DNA of 64,000 nucleotides, taken from NCBI GenBank assembly GCA_025999435.1, contig BNXH01000002.1:1-64000 (forward strand), in the 5' to 3' direction. This DNA is from Bacteroidia bacterium (GTDB taxonomy: Bacteria > Bacteroidota > Bacteroidia > Bacteroidales > Dysgonomonadaceae). The notes under the pieces are model-generated. The model searched no databases. It worked only from the letters and a program-made list of their open reading frames with translations, and was not told the DNA's origin. The position numbers and the translations under genes are program-made. Shown one piece after another: positions 30,890 through 40,394 of the stretch (its first letter is position 1; every line of letters begins with the position of its first letter).

Positions 30890-32611
30890 ATGGCACAGAA
30901 AACAATAAACGAATTAAAGGCTGCTTTTGCGGACAATAAAGAGCCTAACGGTGAAGATTTTGGAAATATCTTTGATTCATACCGACATAAGAGTACAAAA
31001 ATAGAGCAATCGCAGATTTTGGGCTTAAACGCTAAGTTCACCGAAATTGACAATACCAAGGCCACCAAAGAAGAATTAGCCAATGCAACAATCAACGACA
31101 AAGGTATATTTACAACCGTCGAAGCCCTGAACGTAGCCTATCCTGCCGCGTCGAATAAAAAGGGCTTTTACGCTTTTGTTGGAACGGCTAACCCATTCCG
31201 CAAGTGGGAAGTGGAAGCCGACGGTGGGCAATGGATAGACACGGGGCAAGACATCAATATCGCAGATATTGACCTTGCTGAATATGCCAAAAGTGGCGGA
31301 TCTGATAAATCAGTACAACAATTAGATGATGCCACCAAAGCCGCCCAGGATAGTATCGTCGAGGCCATCAATAACGGCATCTATCCGCTTATTCAAAATC
31401 CCGATAAGAAATTAGCCTTCGGCTGGGATGTCATTAATAATATTCCTGTAATTCCTAATATCTTGAAATCTATCCTCAATTCTATAGGAATAGACCAATT
31501 AAACAGCAAGGTTGCTAGCATGTTGACTAAGGCTGACCTATTTGCCTACTCGGATGAAGAATGGATATTTGCCGTAAAGAGCGCTGACGGCCGTATAATA
31601 CTCGGTCGCCGATACGACGGCATATTTGTTCCGCAAGATTCGCGTATAGCAGGGCTACAAAATCGCGTTCGAGAATTGGAAGAAAAGACGAATGAAATAT
31701 CTGTTGTCACCGATAGCCGGCAACAGATATTAATTCAGGACAAGGCTTGGGAGGCTGCTTCAATCGGATTTTACAAGGTGCTCAAGATTTCAGATAATTT
31801 ATGGTACATGTGGTACCAAGCTTGGGCCAATTTCGATTACGGCGATTACGGTTGCAAGACTTGCTTCGCTTGGTCCGAAGACGGAGAAAATTGGCTAAAA
31901 GAAATCCCTGATGGCACATCTAGAGCTGATAATATTATTAACGGAAGAGACAGCTCGTTACGCGAAGGATGGGTAGAGCTAGATGTATTTGCTGATCAAA
32001 ATGATAGCGAATACCCTTATCGTATTATATACAATAAAATGCAGGGTGCCACTCAGAAGGGTTATATGGCTAAGTCTGCCAACGGATGGGACTGGACAGA
32101 TCATCAATTAGTATTCGATAGCTATCACGACACGCAATATTCGGCATTCGTGCAGGCTGACGGCAATTATATGATACTTCTTCGCAGACGTGACAATGCC
32201 CTGCGTACAGTCGGCTATGCTATATTGAGTCCTGCAGGTGAATTGCTGACTTATCCTGCTACGTTATTGATCAGCAATTGGACAGGCTATCTGAACTTAT
32301 ACACAACAGCTGCAACACGGCTGGCATCCGATAAATATATATTATTCCCGACTATGTTCAACAATGATACAACCCCTGTTAAGATAGCAGTAGCTTATGT
32401 TGAGAATATGCGTGGAAAAATGACCTTCCAGGATATTACAGGCTACTTGATGCAAGGCGACACGATGGGATTTGCCACTGTATGCCCATCGATGACCCCA
32501 ACCAATATACCTAATGAGTACTGGCTATACTACAACAGACGTATAGGTAATCATTCCGGCACTACAGATATGACCACAATATACTACAGAATTAAAATCA
32601 GAATAAAATAA
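30890..32611 (+). CDS. Tail fibre with C-terminal beta-propeller (GH43/GH32-like)
   Basis: The 573-residue protein has an N-terminal attachment part (KTINELKAAFADNKEPNGED) and a helical shaft ending in a short coiled coil (IAGLQNRVRELEEKTNEI). The C-terminal domain of about 300 residues reads like a five-bladed propeller: YKVLKISDNLWYMWYQAWAN, TCFAWSEDGENWLKEIPDGT, YMAKSANGWDWTDHQLVFD. The motifs are those of GH43/GH32-type glycosidases, so the fibre may cut or bind capsular glycans. Catalytic acids were not assigned. Confidence 0.75.
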   Translation: MAQKTINELKAAFADNKEPNGEDFGNIFDSYRHKSTKIEQSQILGLNAKFTEIDNTKATKEELANATINDKGIFTTVEALNVAYPAASNKKGFYAFVGTANPFRKWEVEADGGQWIDTGQDINIADIDLAEYAKSGGSDKSVQQLDDATKAAQDSIVEAINNGIYPLIQNPDKKLAFGWDVINNIPVIPNILKSILNSIGIDQLNSKVASMLTKADLFAYSDEEWIFAVKSADGRIILGRRYDGIFVPQDSRIAGLQNRVRELEEKTNEISVVTDSRQQILIQDKAWEAASIGFYKVLKISDNLWYMWYQAWANFDYGDYGCKTCFAWSEDGENWLKEIPDGTSRADNIINGRDSSLREGWVELDVFADQNDSEYPYRIIYNKMQGATQKGYMAKSANGWDWTDHQLVFDSYHDTQYSAFVQADGNYMILLRRRDNALRTVGYAILSPAGELLTYPATLLISNWTGYLNLYTTAATRLASDKYILFPTMFNNDTTPVKIAVAYVENMRGKMTFQDITGYLMQGDTMGFATVCPSMTPTNIPNEYWLYYNRRIGNHSGTTDMTTIYYRIKIRIK

Positions 32612-32626
32612 TAAAATAATAAAATC

Positions 32627-33763
32627 ATGAGTGATAAGACATTAACAGTACAGTTACCCTTCATCATCAATCCTGATGAGTTTATTGAGCGGGCAGGCGG
32701 GTGGCATTGCCAAGTGATGCAGGGCACTAATGCTAACGCAGTAACAGCCGTTAAGATCGGCATATTCGCGGGCAAATCCACAACAGTAAGCCTTTGGGGC
32801 GGTTACTTTACCGATGCTGCCGGAAGCGGAACGGATGCAACCAAAACACTTACGGCCGGAGCGAATACGCTATACATTAAGATGTACGAGAAGGCCGGCT
32901 ATATGGAGGTAGCCGATTCGGAAGTTATAAGTGCATTGGGAGGCGGTTTCGGCGATTATTTCTTTAACCAAGGCGCATCCGCCGAAAGCCCTTATCATAT
33001 AATCGATATAGGAAGATTACCTTACAGCAACGCTCTTCAGAAGACTATCGCCATCGGCGGTAATAATGTAGTTAATGGCAATATTAATTACCTTCCTCCT
33101 CGTAGCCGCTATGGACAAATTTACATAAACATCTCTAACACCTATTCGAGAGTTAATGAATGTGACATTTATGGAGATATGACTAGCACTGTACTACCCG
33201 GATTGGCATCAGGGGCGCAATTTTATTTTCGTTGCAATACGCAGAGTTGGAGAGGGGCAAGCATTGATACCGCCTCGTTGACGCCTATGGCTACAAGTTC
33301 TCAATTATTGCTATATAGCGATAATATTCAGCTAAAGGGAAATATAGCCGATCTTAAATCCAGGCTATTGAACGCCACGTTGCCCTGTCTTGGTTTTGCA
33401 GGAACTTTTGCAGATATACCTTCATCGATGACGTCATTTACTGTCGGGAGTGCTGCCAATAGTTTTGAAGGCGATTTTGGAGATATTACAGCACCGCTGA
33501 CTACATTCTCTATCGTGGCTAATCCTGCAAAGTCGATCACATATTCTACATCCAGGGCATGGGCAGCCAATATGGTGCAAGTGTATGTTAATTCTTTTGT
33601 TCTGTCTGACGCTGACGCTGAACGCCTGTTAACCGATCTGAATAATACGACATGGGCATCCGGGTCGAGTATATATATTAAGTGTAACCTCACGTCATCT
33701 ATACAGGCATTAATTACCTCTCTTCAAGGCAAGGGAGTGGCGGTAAGCAGAACGGCGCTGTAA
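32627..33763 (+). CDS. Putative receptor-binding/distal tail protein
   Basis: The 378-residue protein starts with LTVQLPFIINPDEFIERAGG and an Ig-like stretch, then a Gly/Ser/Thr-rich body with repeated units such as TSFTVGSAANSFEGDFGDI and TTFSIVANPAKSITYS, somewhat like leucine-rich-repeat-like BspA surface folds. It follows the fibre gene, so an adhesin or fibre-tip role is likely. After its stop codon the frame stays open for another 52 codons. Family not identified. Confidence 0.55.
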   Translation: MSDKTLTVQLPFIINPDEFIERAGGWHCQVMQGTNANAVTAVKIGIFAGKSTTVSLWGGYFTDAAGSGTDATKTLTAGANTLYIKMYEKAGYMEVADSEVISALGGGFGDYFFNQGASAESPYHIIDIGRLPYSNALQKTIAIGGNNVVNGNINYLPPRSRYGQIYINISNTYSRVNECDIYGDMTSTVLPGLASGAQFYFRCNTQSWRGASIDTASLTPMATSSQLLLYSDNIQLKGNIADLKSRLLNATLPCLGFAGTFADIPSSMTSFTVGSAANSFEGDFGDITAPLTTFSIVANPAKSITYSTSRAWAANMVQVYVNSFVLSDADAERLLTDLNNTTWASGSSIYIKCNLTSSIQALITSLQGKGVAVSRTAL

Positions 33764-33922
33764 TCTTACTGTAGTAATGCGGATAAAGAAATAATAGTCA
33801 AACTTACCGATAACAAAGAAACATTTTTGGGCAAAGGCTCATTCGGGGAAGAGTTTGACACAGAGGATGAACTGAATCAATTTATTGAAAATAACGTTCT
33901 AAAGGAAGTCGATCTAAATTAA
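33764..33922 (+). other. In-frame open extension after the TAA of the preceding gene
   Basis: Directly after TAA at 33761-33763 the same frame continues for 52 codons with protein-like acidic sequence (NADKEIIVKLTDNKETFLGK, DTEDELNQFIENNVLKEVDL) and stops at 33920-33922, just before the tape measure gene. It has no ATG or GTG start. It could be a separate small gene that lost its start, a former C-terminus cut by a stop mutation, or a readthrough product. Confidence 0.4.
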
Positions 33923-33942
33923 AAAAAACATAAAAATTTGAA

Positions 33943-35775
33943 ATGGCAGGACAAACGCGACTCGAATTAATTTTAGACTTAAATAACCGTATAGGGACAG
34001 GGCTTGCTCAGGCACGCACACAAATACGGTCTGAGGTAGGCGGAATGCAAGCCCGCCTCGGTGAATTTGCCGCCAATACGAAAAAGAATTTGGCTTCTAT
34101 TGGCGACGGGTTCACCCCTATTAAAAGCGGTTTGGCTTCCATTATAAACCCTACTACACTTGTCGTCGCGGGTATCGGGTTAATAGGCAAAGGGCTGATG
34201 CACGCGACCGACCGGGCAGCAGAATTTAACCACGAGTTCCGCGACTTGGCTAACCTGAACCTCGATAAGTCGCAGGCGGAACTTAACGATTTAAACAAGA
34301 TGGTACTCAATTCAGCGTGGCGCAAGGGTTTTAATGCGGAAAAGACGGCCAACGCCTACAACGAGCTGCAATCTACCGCCGGGATATACGGGGCGGAAGC
34401 ACGTCCGATAGTGGAAAAGCAGGGCGAATTTGCCGCGTTGATGAAAACGAGCATGGACGATTACGTAGCGGGTACGGCCAAAGCGATGGCAAACTGGCGC
34501 TTCGGCGTCGATAAGCTGGACGAGTTCAACAAATCGAACTACGCGGCTATGCAGGTCGGGGTGGTATCGTTCGAGGAACTGGCGAAGGTGCAATCGACGT
34601 TCGCGGGTTCTGCGGCGTCTATCAATCAGACGTTCGACACGGCGAATAAGTTGTTTTCCTTGTTCACCGTCAAGACGAAATCGGTAGACGAGGCGGCCAC
34701 GCTGACAAAATCGCTTTTTAATGACCTCACCAAAGCAACGACGGTCAAGGCCTTCAAAAAAATAGGTATCGACATTTTCGACAGCAATAAGCAACTGAAG
34801 CAGGCCGACACGATCATGCTGGAGTTGAACGACAAGTTCAATAAGATGAATAACGATAAAGCGATCGTGAATTTAAAAAATCAATTTAAAGGCTCGGAAG
34901 GCCTTATAGCCATGATACAGGCCGCGACCGACAAATCGGGCGAACTGCGTAAGATGCTCGACGAGTTCAAGGACTCGAAGTTCAATACCGATGCGGCAAT
35001 GCAGCAAGAGCAAAATGACATTGTCGCCAGGCAGGAGAGACTCGCCAACAGAATCGATTACCTCGTTATACGAATGGGGCAGATCATGTTGCCAGTTAAA
35101 GAATGGGTTGTCGGCATGGGAGAACGGGCTGTAGGTAATATCTCCCAGTTAATGAAATCTCATAATGAAAATGCCAACGATACGTATAATAGTTACACAG
35201 CCTCAGTTAATGATCAGTTTGGACATCTTAAAAACGTTGAAGGTAAGACGGAGAGTGAATATAAGGCTTCTTTAAAATTCCTGCAAGAACGTTCGGATTA
35301 TTACTATAAGGATTACGAGCAAAAAACGCAGGCATATAGGAATGTTGGCTTTTGGAACACGCCTTTTTTGTCTCATTTCCTCGACGACAAGATGAATCGC
35401 CTCGACGATCGGGCGGGTTACGAACGGCAAGCCTCTTTAGCCAGCTCTCGAGCTTTCAAAAAACTAGCAAATGATGTGCAGGACGCTTGGGATAATAAAG
35501 GTAAAACAACCGGCGCAACCAACCCGCCGCCGACAGGTTCGGGAACTGGCAACGGTAGCGGCGATCTTTCCGGTGTATCCGATTCATTAAACCGTGTTGT
35601 CGGCTCAGCATCAGCCCCTCGCAATATTACTATCAATATAGATGCGTTCAACAAAGGTGGTATCAATACGCAAAATACCTCTCTGCAAAATATGGACGCC
35701 AAACAGATCGAAGATTGGTTCACCGACATGCTGATGCGTGTTGTCAATAACGCCGAGTTGTCATACAATAATTAA
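33943..35775 (+). CDS. Tail tape measure protein
   Basis: The 610-residue protein sets tail length. It has an N-terminal helical region with IGDGFTPIKSGLASIINPTT and a hydrophobic IGLIGKGLMHATDRAAEF, then the TP901-type core: NLNLDKSQAELNDLNKMVL, ELQSTAGIYGAEARPIVEK, YAAMQVGVVSFEELAKVQ, FKKIGIDIFDSNKQLKQADT, KGSEGLIAMIQAATDKSG. A Gly/Pro-rich linker precedes the C-terminal end. Its position downstream of the fibres, about 9.7 kb from the chaperone, is unusual: it normally follows the chaperone. The gene itself looks intact. Confidence 0.85.
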   Translation: MAGQTRLELILDLNNRIGTGLAQARTQIRSEVGGMQARLGEFAANTKKNLASIGDGFTPIKSGLASIINPTTLVVAGIGLIGKGLMHATDRAAEFNHEFRDLANLNLDKSQAELNDLNKMVLNSAWRKGFNAEKTANAYNELQSTAGIYGAEARPIVEKQGEFAALMKTSMDDYVAGTAKAMANWRFGVDKLDEFNKSNYAAMQVGVVSFEELAKVQSTFAGSAASINQTFDTANKLFSLFTVKTKSVDEAATLTKSLFNDLTKATTVKAFKKIGIDIFDSNKQLKQADTIMLELNDKFNKMNNDKAIVNLKNQFKGSEGLIAMIQAATDKSGELRKMLDEFKDSKFNTDAAMQQEQNDIVARQERLANRIDYLVIRMGQIMLPVKEWVVGMGERAVGNISQLMKSHNENANDTYNSYTASVNDQFGHLKNVEGKTESEYKASLKFLQERSDYYYKDYEQKTQAYRNVGFWNTPFLSHFLDDKMNRLDDRAGYERQASLASSRAFKKLANDVQDAWDNKGKTTGATNPPPTGSGTGNGSGDLSGVSDSLNRVVGSASAPRNITINIDAFNKGGINTQNTSLQNMDAKQIEDWFTDMLMRVVNNAELSYNN

Positions 35776-35788
35776 ATAGCGTTAAAAT

Positions 35789-36337
35789 ATGCCAAACAAT
35801 CACAGGAATACGGCTGAATATACGCGAATTTTCGATAATATAAACAAGGTGGTCGCCGCTTTGCCCGCCCGTATTGCTGTCGTGGCTGTCAATTTTTCAA
35901 AGGAACGCTTCGTGAAAAAAAATTGGGTGGATGTTACCTCTGAACGATGGAAAGCCTCCCGAAAGAAGAAAAGCTCTACGCTGGTAGCATCAGGGCGGCT
36001 CAGACGCTCGATTCGTAAAGTAAGCGTTACCCCCTCGCGAATTATTATCGGTACTGATGTACCATACGCCCGTATACATAACGAGGGCGGTAAAATTTCG
36101 GGAACCGAAACTGTGCGTTCCCACACACGGCGGCAGCATCGGCGCAAAGGATATACCCGCAAAGGCAAACGGGTAAAGGCTACAACCGTAAAATCATATC
36201 GTGTTAAGTCATTTTCCCGCAAGTATAATCGAAAATTTGCCAAGCGACAATTTATAGGGCAATCTCAGGAACTTAACAGGCGGATTGACCGACTGATTAA
36301 AAGCGAATTGGATAAGGCAATACAGGGCTTAAGATAA
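35789..36337 (+). CDS. Virion morphogenesis protein (Mu gpG-like)
   Basis: The 182-residue protein is very basic (pI clearly high) with the family signature: FVKKNWVDVTSERWKASRKK, STLVASGRLRRSIRKVSVT, and IIIGTDVPYARIHNEGGKIS. This is the phage virion morphogenesis (gpG/tail completion) family, which in Mu lies next to gpF in the head module. Here it is at the far end of the tail block. A Lys/Arg-rich insertion (HTRRQHRRKGYTRKGKR) is larger than usual. The gene follows the tape measure by 14 bp. Confidence 0.85.
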   Translation: MPNNHRNTAEYTRIFDNINKVVAALPARIAVVAVNFSKERFVKKNWVDVTSERWKASRKKKSSTLVASGRLRRSIRKVSVTPSRIIIGTDVPYARIHNEGGKISGTETVRSHTRRQHRRKGYTRKGKRVKATTVKSYRVKSFSRKYNRKFAKRQFIGQSQELNRRIDRLIKSELDKAIQGLR

Positions 36338-36382
36338 AGCCTCCGTCTTATTAGAGCGGCTCTCACCCCGCTAAAATATAAA

Positions 36383-36448
36383 GATGCGTACACATCACGA
36401 CAGAGGCTTAATGCCTTTGTGTTTGATGTGTACGCATCATTTTTTTTG
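36383..36448 (+). terminator. Long hairpin with T-run between virion genes and mom
   Basis: GATGCGTACACATCA (36383-36397) pairs perfectly with TGATGTGTACGCATC (36424-36438); the loop holds an inner stem CAGAGGC-TTAAT-GCCTTTG, and ATTTTTTTT follows. It would terminate the late operon and may also gate transcription into the mom gene 50 bp further on. Being a 15-bp perfect arm it could be a protein-binding site as well. Confidence 0.75.
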
Positions 36449-36497
36449 TGAGAGATTACAAAAATACAAATTATTTAAACATTAAGGTAAAATTGTT

Positions 36498-37229
36498 ATG
36501 GTTATCAGAAAAGAAACAAAAAATCTCGGCAATGTGCTTATTAAAGCCGTAGATAAGGCTTTAGCAAAAGAACTCATCGTCGCGCATCACTATTCGCATA
36601 AGTGGAACGATGGCGGATTCGGAAAGTATAATTATGGTATATTCAAAGAAGAGCAACCCGACAACTGCTTGGGCGTGGCGGTGTACGGGCACATGAAAAA
36701 CCCGAAAGCCCGCATTTTTACGCATCCAAACCCCAAAGCTTGGATGTGCGAATTAAACCGTATGTGGATAGATGATAGCCTCGGGTATAACGCCGAAACT
36801 CTATTAATAGCCGCATCGTTGAAACTATTGAGGCGTGATGACCCGACAATAGTAGCCGTGCAATCATTTGCCGACGGGCGTTTAGGTTGTGGAACTATAT
36901 ATAAAGCCGCAAACTTTAAATATTACGGCTACCATTATACAAAGTTCCTCGAAAACACACGCACGGGTGAGTTCGTACACGAGCAAATATTTACTAACTC
37001 GACGTCACCGTCGGGCTATTTGCGGGCTAATATCTGCTATTTAATAGGCGATTTCAAGGGTTATCAGGTAAAGACATACCGATACATATATTCGCTATGC
37101 AAGCATTTTAAATTCAATGCACCTGAAAAGCCATATCCCGAATACGAAAAGGGCTTAAACCCCTACGAATGGAAGCGGGACACAACTGCCATAAAAAGCA
37201 AAATAATTTACCTACTTACAAAAGTGTAA
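36498..37229 (+). CDS. Mom-like DNA adenine modification enzyme
   Basis: Phage Mu Mom converts adenine in phage DNA to a carbamoylmethyl-type derivative that blocks restriction enzymes. This 243-residue homologue has the GNAT-like family pattern: IVAHHYSHKW, NCLGVAVYGHMK, WMCELNRMWIDDSLGYNAET, LLRRDDPTIVAVQSFADGR and CGTIYKAANFKYYGYHYTKF. It is the rightmost gene, the same place as mom in Mu. In Mu its expression is restrained by methylation and by the Com protein; no com-like gene is adjacent here, instead a long hairpin lies upstream. Confidence 0.88.
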   Translation: MVIRKETKNLGNVLIKAVDKALAKELIVAHHYSHKWNDGGFGKYNYGIFKEEQPDNCLGVAVYGHMKNPKARIFTHPNPKAWMCELNRMWIDDSLGYNAETLLIAASLKLLRRDDPTIVAVQSFADGRLGCGTIYKAANFKYYGYHYTKFLENTRTGEFVHEQIFTNSTSPSGYLRANICYLIGDFKGYQVKTYRYIYSLCKHFKFNAPEKPYPEYEKGLNPYEWKRDTTAIKSKIIYLLTKV

Positions 37230-37482
37230 GCCTGTAAACCAAATACTAAGGGGCTGACTAAAAACAATCTCACCGCCAACCCCTGAGCACCCTTTAAAAT
37301 CCAATAGATAACACAAACAATCTAACCTATAAACCTAATAATTTAACTAGTGATTAAACCATATTTAAAAACCATGAGCAACAAAGGTTATAAATAAAGA
37401 CGAAACCCCCAAAAGTGAGATTTCGCCCGAAAATCAGAATTTATACGATTTGTTTTTTATTTTTGTACGATTTGAAACGCCG
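37230..37482. other. Right-end spacer of the prophage
   Basis: No gene of reasonable length is present. AAGGGGCTGAC and ACCCCT form a weak hairpin near 37250-37285, and CGAAACCCCC with GAGATTTCG form another near 37402-37427. The terminal 45 bp contain two transposase-site-like motifs. The 7-codon frame at 37374 is not convincing. Confidence 0.5.
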
Positions 37483-37487
37483 ATTAT
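37443..37487 (-). repeat. Candidate right prophage end with two transposase sites
   Basis: ATACGATTTGTT (37443-37454) and TTGTACGATTTG (37463-37474) are direct repeats about 20 bp apart, and the second is the exact inverse of CAAATCGTACAA at the left end. ATTAT (37483-37487) repeats the left flank. Mu also has several MuA sites per end. Confidence 0.5.
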
Positions 37488-37488
37488 A

Positions 37489-37733
37489 CTGTTAGCTGTT
37501 AGCCATTAGCTTATAGCCTTTGTCGCTTCGCGCCATTGTTAACTGTTGACTGTTGACTGTTACTGTCGCTTCGCGCCATTTGCTCATTTTCAAATTTTCA
37601 AATTATCACTATATCTATAGATAAAACGAACGCCGGACAATGTTTCACTCTTCGTTCTTCACTTTTCATCGCTTCGCGCCATTCTTCATTTTTCACTTTT
37701 TTTTGGTTGCCTTGATTTTCTTTAAGTATTCTG
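37489..37733. repeat. Mosaic of word repeats next to the prophage
   Basis: Contains GTTAGCTGTTAGCC, CTTATAGCC, three copies of CGCTTCGCGCCATT (37523, 37567 and 37671 regions), GTTAACTGTTGACTGTTGAC and TTTTCAAATTTTCAAATT. The same words are scattered at 42050-42150, 44580-44670 and inside the phage. No gene is seen. Confidence 0.75.
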
Positions 37734-37772
37734 CCAAATATACAACAATGTTTTTGAACTTTAATAAAAAAT

Positions 37773-37800
37773 AGAAGCAGGTAAATATCTACCTGCTTCT
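37773..37800 (-). terminator. Terminator of tpl
   Basis: AGAAGCAGGTA (37773-37783) pairs with TACCTGCTTCT (37790-37800). On the minus strand the stem is followed by ATTTTTTATT. It lies about 34 bp downstream of the tpl stop. Confidence 0.85.
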
Positions 37801-37833
37801 CGCTAATTGGTCATCATTGTTTATTCAAATACA

Positions 37834-39273
<1,440 letters not shown>

Positions 39274-39307
39274 TTATCCATTTGATAAGATATTACATCG
39301 CTCTTTA

Positions 39308-39338
39308 CAAATATAGTGAGTTTTACTGAAAAAACAAA
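39308..39338 (-). promoter_or_regulatory. Promoter of tpl
   Basis: On the minus strand TTTG (39335-39338), 19-bp spacer, TATATTTG (39308-39315): a perfect Bacteroidota-type promoter about 92 bp upstream of the chosen start codon. Confidence 0.75.
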
Positions 39339-39462
39339 TATTAAAAAACAATATTTCACTTACGTTTTATCATTTTCTTAAGACATAGCTGTAGACTTTA
39401 ACTTAGCGATAGACATATAGTTAAAAGTATCCTTAAGGATCAAGTTTATCGGGATAGGGATA

Positions 39463-39491
39463 TTGTTTCCTACTCTTTTTTTATATATTTG
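39463..39491 (+). promoter_or_regulatory. Promoter of the SPOR lipoprotein operon
   Basis: TTG (39463-39465), 18-bp spacer, TATATTTG (39484-39491), about 40 bp upstream of the start at 39531. The stretch 39217-39462 holds only the divergent tpl promoter and leader. Confidence 0.65.
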
Positions 39492-39530
39492 CAAGTAATT
39501 CTTTACAAACAACTAACATCTGTCAGACAT

Positions 39531-40388
39531 ATGAAACTATTTTTCTACACAACTTTACTGCTTGCTATTTCCTTTTTTACTTTTTCATGTAAAGCAAAAC
39601 AAGACCAAGTGATGAAAAAGCATTATGGTACCGTAAATAAGTACTCTGCTTTAGAATATCAATTATTGAGAGACAATAATTCCCTCTTACTAGGTAACTC
39701 TACCTCTAAAAACAATAATCAAGGCTATAATAATTCCGTTAGTCTACAGCCACATCAAGATCAGGTAAATTCCAGCGAGTTTAAAGTTTTATATGATGAT
39801 TCGGAAATTGTAAATGGAGACGTTTACCGAGAGGCAGCAGCTCGCAGGCAGCAGCTAATAAACGACTGCAACTGTGGTGAGACAAAGACTAGTGTAGCTA
39901 ATACTGCTACCATCCCTTCGGCGCCCGCAATTGCTGCAACAACCAATACTACGGCATCCGGCAATGTTGCGCCGGCAACCTTGCCTTCTGCACCGCAAGC
40001 GCCGGCAGTAGAAGTAAACCAGACTCCGGCTATCTTTGCTCATTTGCTTGATGCAGAAAAGAAACCGATACGCCGCGTAAAAGTGAGATTTATAAATGAG
40101 GATGATCGAGACCGGCTAAAACATTACAGCGTAATTATTGCAGCCCTGTCTAAACCGGCAAGTGTCGAGCGCCTGAAAAAAGCCTTTGCTACATCCAGTG
40201 ACCAGATTTTCTTTGTACAGAATGAATTAGGTATACACTATGCTATTATAGGCAGCTATGATACAGAACATGAAGCCAGTGATAAAATAAGAAGAGTATA
40301 TATGGAGTATACCAATCCTTATACGACAGAACAGCTATTTAATAAATATGGTATTAAATTTACCGATTTGTGGATTCTGAAAAAATAA
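39531..40388 (+). CDS. SPOR-domain lipoprotein
   Basis: The 285-residue protein starts with a lipoprotein signal (FFYTTLLLAISFFTFSC, Cys17). The middle is Ala/Pro/Thr/Ser-rich, probably a flexible periplasmic linker. The C-terminal part, KHYSVIIAALSKPASVERLK, FFVQNELGIHYAIIGSYDTE and ASDKIRRVYMEY, is a SPOR domain, which binds denuded peptidoglycan at division sites. ATG 39531 is preferred over an upstream frame start because it begins the signal peptide. The PhnP-like gene follows within 6 bp. Confidence 0.8.
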   Translation: MKLFFYTTLLLAISFFTFSCKAKQDQVMKKHYGTVNKYSALEYQLLRDNNSLLLGNSTSKNNNQGYNNSVSLQPHQDQVNSSEFKVLYDDSEIVNGDVYREAAARRQQLINDCNCGETKTSVANTATIPSAPAIAATTNTTASGNVAPATLPSAPQAPAVEVNQTPAIFAHLLDAEKKPIRRVKVRFINEDDRDRLKHYSVIIAALSKPASVERLKKAFATSSDQIFFVQNELGIHYAIIGSYDTEHEASDKIRRVYMEYTNPYTTEQLFNKYGIKFTDLWILKK

Positions 40389-40394
40389 GTGAGA

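Larger units (their letters stand above)
3816..37482. mobile_element. Mu-like transposable prophage (contractile tail), about 33.7 kb
   Basis: The element contains repressor, early regulator, MuA-type DDE transposase, MuB ATPase, GemA-like and DUF3164-like proteins, Mu-style terminase, DUF1320, DUF935 portal, MuF, capsid, DUF2586-type sheath, tube, baseplate, lysis and Mom genes. Candidate ends carry inverted CAAATCGTACAA sites (3825-3836; 37463-37474) about 8-9 bp inside the borders, with ATTAT directly outside both (3811-3815; 37483-37487). The left end begins TG as in Mu, but the right end reads CG rather than CA, so the exact right border is uncertain. All essential modules look intact. 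Confidence 0.9.

Noticed and set aside
37374..37397. Seven-codon frame near the right prophage end
   Set aside because: Too short, no supporting features.
3793..37504. Alternative prophage borders at TGCACGAAA (left) and the CA in GCCATTAGC (right)
   Set aside because: They keep TG/CA ends at similar distance from the inverted sites but give no target duplication, and the right border would fall inside a host word repeat.
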